Origin: Deltaproteobacteria bacterium
GTDB lineage: Bacteria > JAUYMQ01
NCBI GenBank assembly: GCA_030698575.1
Contig: JAUYMQ010000048.1
Coordinates: 1-7,345 of the forward strand
Length of the DNA: 7,345 nucleotides
Direction: 5' to 3'
Part shown: positions 6,828-7,345 of the stretch, piece after piece
Position numbering within the stretch: position 1 is the stretch's first letter
How the letters are laid out: every line of letters begins with the position of its first letter
Notes under the pieces: model-generated
What the model was told of the DNA's origin: nothing
Databases searched by the model: none
Seen by the model: only the letters and a program-made list of their open reading frames with translations
Program-made: the position numbers and the translations under genes

Positions 6828-7163
6828 ATGCTTAATCGAGTAAAGACCAGGCTCCCGGCGCTCTTGCTGTCATTTGCGCTCGCAGCGCCGCTGGCGGCCT
6901 GCGAGAGCAACGATGGCGTCGGCGTCATGGGACGGCCCGGCTGGGGCAAGACCGAGACCGGCGCGCTGATAGGCGGGGCCGCAGGGGCGGCAACCGGCGC
7001 GGTGATCGGCCATCAGAGTGACAACAAGGGAAAGGGCGCGCTCATCGGAGGCGCCACCGGCGCGGTGCTGGGAGGCGTCGTCGGACGCGAGATGGAAAAG
7101 AACGACGTCGAGAAGGAACAGCAGCAACAGCAGCAGCAGTACCAGCAGCAGTACGGCTACTAG
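6828..7163 (+). CDS. Glycine-zipper outer-membrane lipoprotein
   Basis: This is a 111-residue predicted lipoprotein. An N-terminal signal peptide with basic residues (MLNRVKTR) and a hydrophobic core leads to a lipobox LAAC, with the lipidated Cys at residue 25. The next residue is Glu rather than Asp, which by the enterobacterial rule would allow sorting to the outer membrane. Two glycine-zipper repeats follow: TGALIGGAAGAATGAVIG (44-61) and KGALIGGATGAVLGGVVG (69-86). They match the glycine-zipper domains of SlyB/Rcp/OsmB-type small envelope lipoproteins, which associate with membranes and are often stress-induced. The C-terminus is acidic/basic and then Gln/Tyr-rich (seven Gln, Tyr, three Gln, YGY). 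ATG at 6828 has GGAGG 7 nt upstream. It is a single-gene unit followed by a strong hairpin. The exact role is unknown; envelope integrity is the usual inference for this family. Confidence 0.88.
   Translation: MLNRVKTRLPALLLSFALAAPLAACESNDGVGVMGRPGWGKTETGALIGGAAGAATGAVIGHQSDNKGKGALIGGATGAVLGGVVGREMEKNDVEKEQQQQQQQYQQQYGY
7119..7151 (+). repeat. CAG/CAA triplet repeat coding a poly-Gln tail
   Basis: Seven consecutive Gln codons (six CAG, one CAA) at 7119-7139 are followed by TAC and three more CAG. This is an in-frame trinucleotide tract at the end of the lipoprotein gene. Length changes by slippage would stay in frame. Confidence 0.8.
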
Positions 7164-7181
7164 AGGCCGATTCGAACGGCG

Positions 7182-7200
7182 GCCGGGCCCGGAGCCCGGC
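7182..7200 (+). other. Small GC hairpin after the lipoprotein gene
   Basis: GCCGGGC (7182-7188) pairs with GCCCGGC (7194-7200) around a 5-nt loop. It lies between the stop codon and the stronger hairpin and may assist termination or 3'-end stability. No T-tract follows. Confidence 0.4.
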
Positions 7201-7208
7201 GGCTCGAG

Positions 7209-7235
7209 AGGCCCCCGCGCCACGCGCGGGGGCCT
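7209..7235 (+). terminator. Strong GC-rich terminator hairpin
   Basis: AGGCCCCCGCGC (7209-7220) and GCGCGGGGGCCT (7224-7235) form a perfect 12-bp stem with a 3-nt loop, 45 nt after the lipoprotein stop. Only a short T run follows (CCTTCG), so it departs from the classic T-tract terminator, but its position and strength make a terminator the best reading. Confidence 0.7.
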
Positions 7236-7263
7236 TCGCGTCTGGGGGGCGGGCCCGCCGCAT

Positions 7264-7345
7264 GTCATTGCGAGGAGCGAAGCGACGAAGCAATCTCCCT
7301 GTTCGTGGCGCTGCCTGGGGGATTGCTTCGGCACCCTCTGCGAGG
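7264..7345. repeat. Dispersed palindromic repeat (ATTGCGAGG...GAAGCAAT type), cut by window edge
   Basis: The left unit at 7264-7299 opens GTCATTGCGAGGAGCGAAG and closes CGACGAAGCAATCTCCC. Its part CGAAGCAATC (7286-7295) is perfectly complementary to GATTGCTTCG (7321-7330). The pairing extends through a T-G wobble and CCC/GGG to a 14-bp stem with a 17-nt loop. A second small hairpin CCTC/GAGG (7335-7338, 7342-7345) begins just before the edge. From general knowledge, this wording is a widespread intergenic repeat in many environmental bacterial genomes, and its translation (DCFVASLLAMT or LRRFAPRND) is a familiar source of spurious ORFs. It is non-coding. It lies directly after the lipoprotein terminator, a usual location for REP-like elements. 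Confidence 0.75.

Noticed and set aside
6870-7334. Minus-strand frames over the lipoprotein gene and right-end repeat
   Set aside because: They include the DCFVASLLAMT / LRRFAPRND peptides, which are translations of the dispersed palindromic repeat, and poly-Leu/Val antisense of the Gln tract. They are spurious.

Overview
The window reads as ordinary chromosome from a high-GC, double-membraned (Gram-negative type) bacterium. The evidence is a tripartite-type RND efflux pump, a lipobox-bearing glycine-zipper lipoprotein, GTG starts, strong G/C preference at third codon positions and clear purine-rich ribosome binding sites. There is no phylogenetic marker. A soil, sediment or groundwater proteobacterial or Desulfobacterota/Myxococcota/Binatota-like lineage would fit, but that is a guess.

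Layout. Positions 1-5098 form one plus-strand operon segment. It holds the C-terminal part of a periplasmic membrane fusion protein (reading frame open from position 2), a complete 1042-residue HAE1-type RND permease overlapping it by 4 bp (GTGA), and a 454-residue FAD/NAD(P)-dependent oxidoreductase whose ATG lies inside the last codons of the permease. No outer-membrane TolC-like gene is visible, so that channel must be encoded upstream or elsewhere. Convergent to this operon (6355 down to 5141) is a minus-strand pair: an alpha/beta hydrolase with an Asp-type nucleophile elbow, then, 15 bp later, a 112-residue protein of unknown function that looks like a small winged-helix fold. A 472-bp non-coding region (6356-6827) separates the hydrolase from a plus-strand glycine-zipper lipoprotein (6828-7163). 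That region is probably a divergent promoter region and carries several short inverted repeats. After the lipoprotein come a strong GC-rich hairpin, likely its terminator, and the beginning of a dispersed palindromic repeat of the ATTGCGAGG...CGAAGCAAT type that runs off the right edge.

Function. The pump genes would export small hydrophobic molecules driven by protons. The translationally linked flavoprotein may act in the same physiological response, for example redox modification of a substrate, but this is inferred from position only. The most notable points are the hydrolase's Leu at the place of the catalytic His, the pump-flavoprotein coupling, the unrecognised small protein paired with the hydrolase, a hairpin abutting the lipoprotein's ribosome binding site, and the repeat at the right end. 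I saw no CRISPR array, transposase, tRNA or rRNA, and no convincing new multi-gene defence or biosynthetic system.
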